Origin: Bacillus pseudomycoides
GTDB lineage: Bacteria; Bacillota; Bacilli; Bacillales; Bacillaceae_G
Length of the DNA: 64,000 nt
Direction of reading: 5' to 3'
Assembly: GCF_002551005.1 (NCBI RefSeq)
Contig: NZ_NVOY01000003.1
Coordinates: 53,040-117,039 of the forward strand
The notes beneath the pieces are model-generated. The model was given only the letters and a program-made list of their open reading frames with translations, was not told where the DNA came from and did no database searches. Shown here one piece after another: positions 53,068 to 61,935 of this stretch (positions are counted from its first letter, which is position 1; each line of letters begins with the position of its first letter). The position numbers and the translations under genes were made by a program.

Positions 53068-53502
53068 TTACATTTCCTCACAATGTTCTTCAAAGTACGA
53101 TTGTAATTTAGCAATAACTTGCATCGGCTCATGGCCTTCAATTTCATGACGCTCGACCATCGTTACGATCTTTCCATCTTTCAATAGTGCAAACGATGGA
53201 GAAGATGGTGGATATCCGTCAAAATATTCACGAGCACGTGCTGTTGCCTCTTTATCTTGACCTGCAAACACAGTAACAAGATGATTTGGACGTTTATCAT
53301 AATGAATAGAATGAGCTGCTGCTGGACGAGCAATTCCCCCTGCACAACCGCATACAGAGTTTACCATTACAAGTGTTGTACCTTTCTTTTGCAATGCTTC
53401 ATCTACAGCTTCTGGCGTTGTTAATTCTGTATAACCAGCTGCTACGATTTCTTCGCGCGCTTGACGAACAACGTCATTCATAAAAAAGTTGAAGTTAATC
53501 AA
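53068..53502 (-). CDS. brxB: Bacilliredoxin BrxB
   Basis: 144-residue thioredoxin-fold bacilliredoxin (YphP/YqiW family) that removes bacillithiol from protein thiols. The active site CGC lies in [37 protein letters not shown] and [10 protein letters not shown] follow. Initiation at TTG 53502 (GGAGGGAAAGCT upstream) gives the B. subtilis BrxB N-terminus. Located next to artP, as in B. subtilis (yqiW-yqiX). Confidence 0.93.
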   Translation of the reverse strand: MINFNFFMNDVVRQAREEIVAAGYTELTTPEAVDEALQKKGTTLVMVNSVCGCAGGIARPAAAHSIHYDKRPNHLVTVFAGQDKEATARAREYFDGYPPSSPSFALLKDGKIVTMVERHEIEGHEPMQVIAKLQSYFEEHCEEM

Positions 53503-53633
53503 AGCTTTCCCTCCTCACTTATCTCTAACTGTATCTTACCAATAACCATTTCTAAAATACAAGTAAACTTACTTGCTTTGTAGTCATGATTCACTAAAAA
53601 ACGTCTTCGAGACCTCACTCGAAGACGTTTTTC

Positions 53634-54041
53634 TTAATGACCACGATGCTTCTGTTTCGCTTTTTGCACTTTTAACGCACGTTTTTTCCGCTTTTCTATT
53701 TCTCGCAGTTCTTTCGATTGCACTTGCTTCTCTTTTTTATGCACTTCATACGATAACTGAATCGCTTCTTGTGCTTTCGTAAATTTTGAAGTTTTTAATT
53801 CCCTTGTTGCTTGCCGAATCATACGTTTTACATTTTTCGGACGTTTTTGCTGCTTAACTTCTACTCCGCATTTCGCAAAGCGATTAAAATACGGTAACAA
53901 CGTATCATTTACAAACAAAAACACTTCTTCATCAGACGGTTCAGCACCAAAAATGTGCCGTACTGCATACAACTTTCCATTTTCTTCTCGCTCAATCATT
54001 CCTACAAAATACTGACCGTCATGATATACTGTCAATTTCAC
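53634..54041 (-). CDS. yjdF: YjdF family protein (DUF2992)
   Basis: 135-residue protein: KLTVYHDGQYFVGMIERE, KLYAVRHIFGAEPSDEEVF, then a very basic coiled C-terminus (KRPKNVKRM, REIEKRKKRALKVQKAKQ). This is the YjdF family, whose biochemical role is unknown. GTG 54041 is chosen because AAAGGAGGGACTGTCA precedes it; the ATG at 54065 has no site. A structured RNA candidate lies 30 bases upstream. Confidence 0.85.
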   Translation of the reverse strand: MKLTVYHDGQYFVGMIEREENGKLYAVRHIFGAEPSDEEVFLFVNDTLLPYFNRFAKCGVEVKQQKRPKNVKRMIRQATRELKTSKFTKAQEAIQLSYEVHKKEKQVQSKELREIEKRKKRALKVQKAKQKHRGH

Positions 54042-54070
54042 TGACAGTCCCTCCTTTACAAACATATTCA

Positions 54071-54157
54071 GAAATGCTGGACATCCCGGAGGGGAAGGTT
54101 ATTGACATAAAAAATTATGCGTCCGGACTACCAACCGGAACTGTATTTTTGCATTTC
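54071..54157 (-). ncRNA. Candidate yjdF-motif RNA (azaaromatic riboswitch)
   Basis: An outer helix GAAATGC (54157-54151) / GCATTTC (54077-54071) encloses about 70 bases with a hairpin TCCGG-TTGGTAGT-CCGGA, a second small hairpin CATAA/TTATG, and a single-stranded purine/pyrimidine tract (CCTTCCCCTCCGGGATGTCCA). Its place just before yjdF fits the known yjdF motif. I could not check the conserved nucleotides. Confidence 0.6.
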
Positions 54158-54178
54158 TATCACCATTATATTACATTT

Positions 54179-54640
54179 TTACTTATTTTGTATCATTTCT
54201 ACATATACTTCAATCATTCTTTTATGCGACCCTACAATATACTCAGGCAATTCTATAACCGGAAAAAACTTTAATTGTATCGCTTCTTCTTTGTTTACAG
54301 TAGGTTCTCCTTCATAATCATGCGTATAATAGGCAGTCGTTACTGTTTGAAACTCGTCGCCGTTTGCTAGTTTCACAAAATGTTTTGCACCTGAGAACAC
54401 ATTAATGAGCTGCAAATTCTTCACGCAAATGCCGGTCTCTTCATACACTTCACGGTATGCAGTTTCTTCCGGTGATTCAAGCAGCTCCATTAATCCACCA
54501 GGAAGTCCCCATTTTCCATGTGGTTCTTGTCTTTGTTGTAATAATACTTCCCCATCTTTATTTAATACAAGAACAACTGAACCGACTAAAATTAAAGGGC
54601 GATGCCCAACTATTTTCCGTAATTCCTCCACATATCCCAT
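54179..54640 (-). CDS. Nudix hydrolase
   Basis: 153-residue Nudix protein with the complete box GLPGGLMELLESPEETAYRE then VYEETGI (G-x5-E-x7-RE-x2-EE-x-G). Acts on a nucleoside diphosphate derivative; the substrate is unknown. ATG 54640 follows AAAGAAAGGTTTGTTGAA. It lies upstream of yjdF and co-directional, but the structured RNA lies between. Confidence 0.9.
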   Translation of the reverse strand: MGYVEELRKIVGHRPLILVGSVVLVLNKDGEVLLQQRQEPHGKWGLPGGLMELLESPEETAYREVYEETGICVKNLQLINVFSGAKHFVKLANGDEFQTVTTAYYTHDYEGEPTVNKEEAIQLKFFPVIELPEYIVGSHKRMIEVYVEMIQNK

Positions 54641-54716
54641 TTCAACAAACCTTTCTTTTTATTTGCTTGTCCACACCATTGTATCATATGTATAAAATGG
54701 AAAAATGATCACTTTT

Positions 54717-55421
54717 TTACTTTTTAAGCAAAATATTTATTTGTCCCTTTTCATCAACTGTTGCTAATTGAATGGATTGAATCGGTACTTTCTGCTGCAA
54801 CTCTGCTCTTACCCACTCTTCCGTTTTTTCTAATAAAGAAAGAACATCCTTTTGGATATTTCCATTCTTTATTAAGATAAATGTAATAGGTGATTGTTCT
54901 GCGTATATTTTCATATCTTTTCGAGAAACTTTTTCATACGCTGCGTACTGAAACACAGAAACGACTCCACTCGCTTCCCATAAAGCTAGTTTGACTGTTT
55001 GAATATCTGTAATACCTTGCAATCTCAGCTCAGAAAATAAATACTCGACTGTAATCCGCGCTTTCTTTAAATTATTTAATTGAATGGAACCATTATGTAT
55101 AAGAATAATGGGTGCAGGTTCTAAAAAACGTCTCCACCGATCCCACTTTAATGTCAAAATGGAACTTACTATATGAAGTACTACGAGAACAAACGTTGTG
55201 ATCATAGAACCGAGAAGGCCTACTTTTTCGTCAGACAATGCATTGGATAGATTTCCACCTAATAATAGCACGAGAACAAGATCTAAAAAACGAAGCTGAG
55301 CAATAGAGCGTTGTCCCATCGCTTTTGCCACAATAATTAAAAAAATATATGCCAATATAGCACGGAGCATCCACTCGAAACTCGAAAGATGCTTTGCCCC
55401 TTCAAACATGTGCATATGCAT
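54717..55421 (-). CDS. DUF421 (YetF-type) membrane protein
   Basis: 234-residue protein with three N-terminal membrane segments (MLRAILAYIFLIIVAKAMG, RFLDLVLVLLLGGNLS, MITTFVLVVLHIVSSIL) and a soluble C-terminal DUF421 domain (PAPIILIHNGSIQLNNL, LRLQGITDIQTVKLALWEASG). Members are spore or stress membrane proteins of unknown mechanism. ATG 55421 is preferred to the GTG at 55433, which overlaps the AAGGGG site. Confidence 0.85.
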   Translation of the reverse strand: MHMHMFEGAKHLSSFEWMLRAILAYIFLIIVAKAMGQRSIAQLRFLDLVLVLLLGGNLSNALSDEKVGLLGSMITTFVLVVLHIVSSILTLKWDRWRRFLEPAPIILIHNGSIQLNNLKKARITVEYLFSELRLQGITDIQTVKLALWEASGVVSVFQYAAYEKVSRKDMKIYAEQSPITFILIKNGNIQKDVLSLLEKTEEWVRAELQQKVPIQSIQLATVDEKGQINILLKK

Positions 55422-55552
55422 AATAGATGGCACCCCTTACTAAAAGTCATCCTTTTAGTTTGCGTTTATCTATATTGTCTATGTAAAAAACATTATAAAG
55501 TTTCAACTGTAACTCAGTATATAAAAGGGGGAAAATGACATATAAAAACCTC

Positions 55553-55705
55553 TTTTTTAGATGGGCGAGTGCAGCTGGCCATGCATAGAAGCGGTTAGGG
55601 CCTATTCCTGCCACCTCCAAAGTAGAAAACAAAGAGAGAACGCAAGTGTAGGGTACATTGCATTCTGCACGCAGCAACTTATATAGAGAAAAATTAAAAC
55701 GACAT
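55553..55705 (+). repeat. Intergenic repeat family A, plus orientation, tandem copy 1
   Basis: tagatgggcgagtgcagctg, gccatgcatagaagcggtta, gggcc...tgccacctcc, agagagaacgcaagtgtagg, gtacattgcattctgcacgc, agcaacttatat...aattaaaacgacatat. Spurious ORFs on the minus strand (55447-55915) are artefacts of this pair. Confidence 0.88.
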
Positions 55706-55714
55706 ATCAATCCT

Positions 55715-55880
55715 CTTTTTTAAGTCGGCGAATGCATTTGGCCAAGTATAGAAACGGTCAGGGCCTTTTTCTGCCACGTCCACAGTGGAAAACAAAGGGA
55801 GAATGCAAATGCAGGGTATGTTGTATTCTGTATGCAGTAACTTATATGGCCAAAAATTAAAGTGAATTTGTATACGTAAA
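55715..55880 (+). repeat. Intergenic repeat family A, plus orientation, tandem copy 2
   Basis: Second head-to-tail copy: aagtcggcgaatgcatttgg, ccaagtatagaaacggtcag, ggcctttttctgccacgtcc, aaagggagaatgcaaatgca, gggtatgttgtattctgtat, gcagtaacttatat. Differs from copy 1 at many positions, so the tandem is old. Confidence 0.88.
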
Positions 55881-55886
55881 AAAAAA

Positions 55887-55914
55887 GCCCGCCAATTGGC
55901 GAGCTTTTTTATCA
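55887..55914 (-). terminator. Terminator of the bkd operon
   Basis: AAAAAGCCCGCCAATTGGCGAGCTTTTTT: AGCTCGCCAATT/AATTGGCGGGCT-type stem with T run on the minus strand. Confidence 0.85.
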
Positions 55915-57222
55915 TTAATATACAGATGTATTATCTGCAGATGTATTTTCAAGAATTTCTTTTACGCGTCCTAAAAACTTACCGCAAATGAATCCGTCTA
56001 ATACGCGGTGGTCAAGAGATAGGCATAAGTTAACCATATCACGTGCACCGAACATACTGTTATCCATAATTACTGGACGTTTCACGATAGATTCTACTTG
56101 TAAAATTGCTGCTTGTGGATAGTTAATAATACCCATAGATTGAACAGAACCAAATGATCCTGTGTTATTAATTGTAAATGTTCCACCTTGCATTTCGTCA
56201 GCTTTTAATGATTTCGTACGTACTTTCGTTGCAAGCTCAGTAATTTCACGAGCGATACCTTTAATTGTTTTCTCATCAGCATGCTTAATAACTGGAACGA
56301 ATAATTCATCGTCAGTTGCAACTGCGATAGAAAGGTTAATATCTTTCTTCTGAACAATTTTATCGCCAGCCCACATAGAATTAATTTGTGGGTATTCTTT
56401 TAAAGCTTGTGCAACAGCTTTTACGAAGAATGCAAAGAATGTTAAATTAAAGCCTTCACGCTTTTTAAATTCACCTTTAATTGAATTACGGTATGAAACA
56501 AGATCTGTTACATCCACTTCAATCATCATCCAAGCGTGTGGTGCTTCATGCTTACTGCGTAGCATGTTTGCAGCAATTGCTTTACGAACACCAGTCACTG
56601 GAATTTCAATATCCCCAGGCATTGTTGGTACAGATACCGGTTTTGCCGCTTCTGTTTTAGGTGCTGCCGCTACTGGCGCAGTTTTTGGTGCTTCTTGTGT
56701 AATTGGTGCTGCTTCTTTCTTCGCACCTGCTTGTGGAATATTTCCAGATTCAACTAATTTTAAAATATCTTTGCGTGTAATACGACCATTTGCACCTGTA
56801 CCTACTACTGCATCTAGATCAATATTATGTTCACCTGCAAGTTTTAATACAGCTGGTGAAAAACGCGGTTTACCATCAGTTGGTTGCTTTGCTTTCGGTG
56901 CTGATGCCGGTGCAGCTGCCTCTGTTTTTGACGCCTCTTCTGTTTTCTCTTCTACAGCTGTTGCAGCTACTTCATTTGCACCTTCAACTTGAATCATACA
57001 AATCACTTCACCGACAGCTAGTGTCTCACCTTCGCCAGCGATTAATTCTGTAACAACCCCGCTGAAAGAGGAAGGTACTTCTGCATTTACTTTATCTGTC
57101 ATTACTTCTGCAAGTGGATCATATTTATTTACGTGATCACCAACAGAAACAAGCCATTTACTAATTGTACCCTCTGTTACACTCTCCCCAAGCTGAGGCA
57201 TTGTAATTTTTTCTACAGCCAT
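55915..57222 (-). CDS. bkdB: Branched-chain alpha-keto acid dehydrogenase E2 (lipoamide acyltransferase)
   Basis: 435-residue E2 core. An N-terminal lipoyl domain (residues 1 to about 78) has the lipoylation lysine in TDKVNAE. An Ala/Pro/Glu-rich linker, a peripheral-subunit-binding domain (RFSPAVLKLAGEHNIDL, TGANGRITRKDI) and a second flexible linker follow. The catalytic acyltransferase domain ends with SLDHRVLDG. Last gene of the bkd operon, followed by a terminator and two family A repeats. Confidence 0.94.
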   Translation of the reverse strand: MAVEKITMPQLGESVTEGTISKWLVSVGDHVNKYDPLAEVMTDKVNAEVPSSFSGVVTELIAGEGETLAVGEVICMIQVEGANEVAATAVEEKTEEASKTEAAAPASAPKAKQPTDGKPRFSPAVLKLAGEHNIDLDAVVGTGANGRITRKDILKLVESGNIPQAGAKKEAAPITQEAPKTAPVAAAPKTEAAKPVSVPTMPGDIEIPVTGVRKAIAANMLRSKHEAPHAWMMIEVDVTDLVSYRNSIKGEFKKREGFNLTFFAFFVKAVAQALKEYPQINSMWAGDKIVQKKDINLSIAVATDDELFVPVIKHADEKTIKGIAREITELATKVRTKSLKADEMQGGTFTINNTGSFGSVQSMGIINYPQAAILQVESIVKRPVIMDNSMFGARDMVNLCLSLDHRVLDGFICGKFLGRVKEILENTSADNTSVY

Positions 57223-57237
57223 GTATAGTCCCCCCGA

Positions 57238-58221
57238 TTAAAATTCCGCAAGTTCGCGCATTGCTTTTTCCACTTTATCTGGATTCACCATAAAGAATTT
57301 CTCCATTGTTGGTGCATATGGCATTGCTGGAACGTCTGGACCTGCAAGACGAGCAATTGGTGCATCAAGATCAAATAAGCAATTTTCTGCGATAATTGCC
57401 GCTACTTCACTCATAATGCTTCCTTCTTTATTATCTTCCGTTACAAGAAGAACTTTACCTGTTTTTGAAGCTGCTTCAATAATTGCTTCCTTATCTAACG
57501 GATACACAGTACGTAAATCAAGAACGTGAGCAGAAATGCCATCTTGTGCTAATTTTTCAGCAGCTTGAAGAGCAAAGTGAACACATAATCCGTATGTGAT
57601 AACAGTAATGTCGTCACCTTCACGTTTTACGTCTGCTTTTCCGATTGGTAATACATAATCATCTTCCGGCACTTCACCTTTAATTAAGCGATATGCACGT
57701 TTATGTTCAAAGAACAATACCGGATCTTCATCACGAATTGCTGCTTTTAATAAACCTTTTGCATCATACGGTGTAGAAGGAATTACAATTTTTAAACCAG
57801 GTTGGTTTGCAAAAAGCGCTTCTACAGATTGTGAATGATACAGCGCACCATGAACACCGCCGCCAAATGGTGCACGGATTGTTATCGGGCAAGTCCAATC
57901 ATTGTTAGAGCGATAACGGATTTTTGCTGCTTCGGAAACAATCTGGTTCACTGCTGGCATAATGAAGTCTGCAAATTGCATTTCTGCAATTGGGCGCATT
58001 CCATACATCGCTGCACCGATTGCTACCCCAGCAATTGCCGATTCTGCAAGTGGTGTATCAAGCGCACGCATTTCACCAAATTGATCATATAATCCAGTTG
58101 TCGCTTTAAAAACGCCGCCTTTTTTACCAACGTCTTCTCCTAATACAAATACTTTCTTATCGCGTTCCATTTCCTCGCGCATTGCTAATGTAATCGCGTC
58201 AATATAAGACATTACAGCCAT
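57238..58221 (-). CDS. bkdAB: Branched-chain alpha-keto acid dehydrogenase E1 beta
   Basis: 327-residue thiamine diphosphate-dependent E1 beta subunit: VFVLGEDVGKKGGVFKAT, DTPLAESAIAGVAIGAA, APFGGGVHGALYHSQSVEA, PVLFFEHKRAYR and LDLRTVYPLDKEAI. Decarboxylates 2-oxo acids from Val, Leu and Ile. ATG 58221 after AAGGGGGAACGTTTC; 13 bases after bkdAA. Confidence 0.94.
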   Translation of the reverse strand: MAVMSYIDAITLAMREEMERDKKVFVLGEDVGKKGGVFKATTGLYDQFGEMRALDTPLAESAIAGVAIGAAMYGMRPIAEMQFADFIMPAVNQIVSEAAKIRYRSNNDWTCPITIRAPFGGGVHGALYHSQSVEALFANQPGLKIVIPSTPYDAKGLLKAAIRDEDPVLFFEHKRAYRLIKGEVPEDDYVLPIGKADVKREGDDITVITYGLCVHFALQAAEKLAQDGISAHVLDLRTVYPLDKEAIIEAASKTGKVLLVTEDNKEGSIMSEVAAIIAENCLFDLDAPIARLAGPDVPAMPYAPTMEKFFMVNPDKVEKAMRELAEF

Positions 58222-58234
58222 GAAACGTTCCCCC

Positions 58235-59236
58235 TTATTCCGCGTATACGTGCTTTAATGCAGACTCTGGATCTGCATACGGAGCATTTTCTGCATATTC
58301 TGTTGCTTCGTTTACGATATGCATTACGTCATCTAACATTTGTTTTTCAGATTCCTCTGTTAAAATACCTACTTCTCTTAAGTAATTTGCAAATGTATAG
58401 ATTGGATCTTTTTTCTTTGCCTCTTCTACTTCTTCTCGGTCACGGTATACACGATCATCGTCATCACTAGAGTGTGCTGTTAAACGATAAGATACCGTTT
58501 CAATTAATGTTGGACCTTCACCACGGCGTCCGCGATCTGCTGCTTCTTTTACAGCTTTATATACTTCAAGCGGGTCATTTCCGTCTACTGTGTATCCTGG
58601 CATGCCATAACCAATTGCACGGTCAGATACATTTTTACATGCTAATTGTTTTTCAACAGGGATAGAGATTGCATATTTGTTATTTTCACACATGAAAATA
58701 ACAGGTAATTTGTGTACTCCTGCAAAGTTCGCACCTTCATGGAAATCACCTTGGTTAGAAGAACCTTCACCAAATGTAACAAATGTTACTAAATCTTTTC
58801 CTTCCATTTGTCCTGCTAACGCAATACCTACTGCATGTGGTACTTGCGTTGTAACTGGTGAAGAACCTGTTACGATGCGATTTTTCTTTTGTCCAAAATG
58901 TCCAGGCATTTGACGTCCGCCAGAGTTTGGATCTTCTGCTTTTGCAAATCCAGATAACATAAGCTCTTTTGCTGTCATGCCAAATGCTAACACGACACCC
59001 ATATCACGGTAATATGGCAGTGCATAGTCTTTTTCACGATCAAGTGCAAATGCTGCTCCTACTTGTGCAGCTTCTTGTCCTTGACAAGAAATTACAAAAG
59101 GAATTTTCCCTGCACGGTTTAATAACCACATACGCTCATCAATTTTACGTGCAAGTAACATCGTGCGATACATTTCTAATACTTGCTCATCGCTTAAACC
59201 AAGCTCTTCATGGCGTTTTGCTTTTACTTCAGCCAT
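58235..59236 (-). CDS. bkdAA: Branched-chain alpha-keto acid dehydrogenase E1 alpha
   Basis: 333-residue E1 alpha subunit: MLLARKIDERMWLLNRAGK, YALPYYRDMGVVLAFGM, GRQMPGHFG, FGEGSSNQGDFHEGANFA (thiamine diphosphate/magnesium motif) and a phosphorylation-loop-like YRLTAHSSDDDD. ATG 59236 after AGGAGGGTGTTAAA. Between lpdV and bkdAB. Confidence 0.94.
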   Translation of the reverse strand: MAEVKAKRHEELGLSDEQVLEMYRTMLLARKIDERMWLLNRAGKIPFVISCQGQEAAQVGAAFALDREKDYALPYYRDMGVVLAFGMTAKELMLSGFAKAEDPNSGGRQMPGHFGQKKNRIVTGSSPVTTQVPHAVGIALAGQMEGKDLVTFVTFGEGSSNQGDFHEGANFAGVHKLPVIFMCENNKYAISIPVEKQLACKNVSDRAIGYGMPGYTVDGNDPLEVYKAVKEAADRGRRGEGPTLIETVSYRLTAHSSDDDDRVYRDREEVEEAKKKDPIYTFANYLREVGILTEESEKQMLDDVMHIVNEATEYAENAPYADPESALKHVYAE

Positions 59237-59317
59237 TTTAACACCCTCCTAAATCCTTTTTACCCCGCTCTATTATAAAGCAAGAACGATACACTATCCA
59301 TTCCTAATGGTTCACTT

Positions 59318-60739
59318 TTACCCGTGTAACGCTTTTCCATCCACTGCTAACGCAGCTTCACCAATTGCTTCTGATAATGATGGATGTGGATGAATTGTAT
59401 GTGCAACTTCCCATGGCGTTGCGTCTAACACTCTTGCAAGACCTGCTTCTGAGATCATATCTGTTACATGTGGTCCAATCATATGAACACCAAGAATATC
59501 ATTTGTTTCTTCATCAACAACAAGTTTTACAAAACCATCAGATTCTCCATATACAAGCGCCTTACCGATTGCACGGAACGAGAATTTACCTACTTTTAAT
59601 TTGTAGCCTTTTTCTTTTGCTTCTTGCTCTGTTAAACCGACAGAAGCAACTTCCGGGCTGCTATATACACATTTAGATACCATAGAATAATCAATTGGCA
59701 TCGGTTCTTTTCTAGCAATGTGTTCAACCGCTACAATTCCTTCATGAGAAGCAACATGTGCAAGCTGTAAGCCGCCAATTACATCACCAATCGCATAAAT
59801 GTGCGATTCTTTCGTTTGATAATATTCATTTGTTTGAATATAACCTTTTTCAACAATGATATCTGTATTTTCTAAGCCGATATTTTGTGTGTTTGCTTGT
59901 CTTCCAACAGATACAAGCATTTTTTCAGCTTTAAATTCTTTATTTTCACCATTCAATTCAGCTTGAATCGTTACACCGTTATCTTTTACTAAAGTTTCTG
60001 GTAACACTTTTGCACCAGTTACAACTTTAATGCCTTTTTTCTTAAGTAAACGTTGCATTTCCTTAGAAACGTCTTGATCTTCAAGCGGTAGAACATATTT
60101 TGCGTATTCAAGTACAGTTACTTCCACGCCGAAATCAGCAAGCATAGATGCCCACTCAATACCAATTACGCCGCCGCCAACAATAATGATAGATTTAGGA
60201 AGCGTTTCCATTTTTAGGGCATGATCAGATGACATTACATATTCACCATCAAGTTCAAGCCCTGGTAAAGAATTTGGGCGTGATCCTGTTGCAACGATTA
60301 CATTTTTCGGAATAAGCATTTCATTCTCTTCTCCGCTCGCTAATTCAACAGAAATCGTTCCTGGCATCGGTGAGAAAATAGATGGGCCAAGAATACGACC
60401 AATTCCTTCATATACATCGATTTTCCCTTGCTTCATTAAGTGCTGAACACCTTTATGAAGTTGGCTAACAATTTTCTCTTTACGTTCTTGTACTTTTGCA
60501 AAATTTAATTCTACATTGCTCGTTACAACGCCGAATTCTTCACCTTTTTTTGCAGTTGCAAAAACTTCAGCACTACGAAGTAGCGCTTTACTAGGAATAC
60601 ATCCTTTGTGTAAGCAAGTACCACCTAGGTTTTCTTTTTCAACAAGCGCTGTTGTTAATCCTAATTGTGATGCACGAATAGCAGCAACATATCCGCCTGT
60701 ACCACCGCCAACGATGACTAAATCGTATTCTTTTGCCAT
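59318..60739 (-). CDS. lpdV: Dihydrolipoyl dehydrogenase of the bkd complex (E3)
   Basis: 473-residue flavoprotein reoxidising dihydrolipoamide. FAD motif VIVGGGTGGYVAAIRA, redox disulfide GGTCLHKGCIPSKALLRSA, NAD motif IIVGGGVIGIEWASML, and the C-terminal HPHPSLSEAIGEAAL with the catalytic His-Glu. ATG 60739 (AGGGGTTGAGTGAT upstream) is favoured over TTG 60748, which overlaps the buk stop. Confidence 0.94.
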   Translation of the reverse strand: MAKEYDLVIVGGGTGGYVAAIRASQLGLTTALVEKENLGGTCLHKGCIPSKALLRSAEVFATAKKGEEFGVVTSNVELNFAKVQERKEKIVSQLHKGVQHLMKQGKIDVYEGIGRILGPSIFSPMPGTISVELASGEENEMLIPKNVIVATGSRPNSLPGLELDGEYVMSSDHALKMETLPKSIIIVGGGVIGIEWASMLADFGVEVTVLEYAKYVLPLEDQDVSKEMQRLLKKKGIKVVTGAKVLPETLVKDNGVTIQAELNGENKEFKAEKMLVSVGRQANTQNIGLENTDIIVEKGYIQTNEYYQTKESHIYAIGDVIGGLQLAHVASHEGIVAVEHIARKEPMPIDYSMVSKCVYSSPEVASVGLTEQEAKEKGYKLKVGKFSFRAIGKALVYGESDGFVKLVVDEETNDILGVHMIGPHVTDMISEAGLARVLDATPWEVAHTIHPHPSLSEAIGEAALAVDGKALHG

Positions 60740-60744
60740 ATCAC

Positions 60745-61848
60745 TCAACCCCTAGCTACTGTTTCTTTTTCACGTACAGCATACTCTTTTGCAGTTTCTT
60801 CATCACGAAGTACACGAAGTGCACCTTCTGCTAATGCTTGTAATTCATCTTCACCCGGATGCACAATGACATCTGCAATCCAATGAACGCGTTCTTTAAT
60901 TTCATCAACAAGAATTTTACTATATGCAAGCCCGCCCGTTAAAACAACAGCATCCACTTTACCATGAAGAACCGCACTTGCCGCGCCGATCTCTTTTGCA
61001 ACTTGATATGCCATTGCTGTATAAACAAGCGTCGCTTCCGGATCGCCTTGTTCTACCATTTTCTCTACTTTAATTGCATCATTTGTACCAAGTAAGCTTA
61101 CTAAGCCACCTTGCCCAACGATTTTTTTCATCATTTCATCACGGTAATAGTCACCAGAGAAACACATTTCCACAAGCTGACCTACTGGAACCGTTCCGGC
61201 ACGCTCTGGGCTGAATGGTCCTTCTCCATTTAAACCGTTATTTACATCAATAACTTTTCCTTCTTTATGAGAACCAACCGAAATACCGCCACCCATATGT
61301 GCAATGATTAAATTCAAATCTTCATATTTGCGATCAAGTTCTTTTGCAACTTTACGAGCTACTGCTTTTTGGTTTAGCGCATGAAAAATACTTCTTCGCT
61401 CCATGCCAGCTATCCCGCTAATACGAGCAATATCTTCCATTTCATCTACAACTACTGGATCAACAATAAACGCCGGAATGTTAAGTCCAGAAGCAATTTC
61501 ATATGCTAAAATTCCACCTAGATTAGAAGCATGATGACCACTATAACCATTCTTCAAATCTTCTAGCATTGCTTCGTTTACCGTATACGTACCGCCTTTA
61601 ATCGGACGAAGTAGTCCGCCGCGACCACATACAGCATTTAACTTCGAAATATTAATGCCATGAGAATGAAGCACCTCTAAAATAGTTTGTTTACGAAATT
61701 CATATTGATCAATAATACGCTTATATTTCCCAATCTGTTCTTCGTCATGACGAATTGTTTCTTCTAAAACAGGTCTTTCATTATCAAAAACACCAATCTT
61801 CGTAGATGTGCTACCAGGATTAATGACAAGAATTCGATTCACGGACAA
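60745..61848 (-). CDS. buk: Butyrate kinase
   Basis: 367-residue acetokinase-family enzyme: [19 protein letters not shown] at the N-terminus, [31 protein letters not shown] and [13 protein letters not shown]. Works with Ptb to convert (branched) acyl-CoA to acid and ATP. Initiation at TTG 61848 (GGAGGGAGCAGTC upstream) gives the usual SVNRILVI start. Four-base neighbourhood overlap with lpdV indicates coupling. Confidence 0.93.
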   Translation of the reverse strand: MSVNRILVINPGSTSTKIGVFDNERPVLEETIRHDEEQIGKYKRIIDQYEFRKQTILEVLHSHGINISKLNAVCGRGGLLRPIKGGTYTVNEAMLEDLKNGYSGHHASNLGGILAYEIASGLNIPAFIVDPVVVDEMEDIARISGIAGMERRSIFHALNQKAVARKVAKELDRKYEDLNLIIAHMGGGISVGSHKEGKVIDVNNGLNGEGPFSPERAGTVPVGQLVEMCFSGDYYRDEMMKKIVGQGGLVSLLGTNDAIKVEKMVEQGDPEATLVYTAMAYQVAKEIGAASAVLHGKVDAVVLTGGLAYSKILVDEIKERVHWIADVIVHPGEDELQALAEGALRVLRDEETAKEYAVREKETVARG

Positions 61849-61880
61849 GACTGCTCCCTCCACCATTTATTTAGAAAGAC

Positions 61881-61909
61881 AGTAGCAACTGCTGAATGAA
61901 GTTGCTACT
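61881..61909 (-). terminator. Hairpin between bcd and buk (attenuator or processing site)
   Basis: AGTAGCAACT (61881-61890) / AGTTGCTACT (61900-61909), perfect 10-bp stem, only a weak U stretch (GTCTTTCTAAA) after it on the minus strand. Confidence 0.6.
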
Positions 61910-61935
61910 GCTTTCGCATTTATTTTTTCTATTAA

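Noticed and set aside
55447-55915. Two similar open frames on the minus strand (87 and 73 codons)
   Set aside because: They lie entirely in the tandem family A repeat; their mutual similarity reflects the repeat, and neither has a ribosome binding site.
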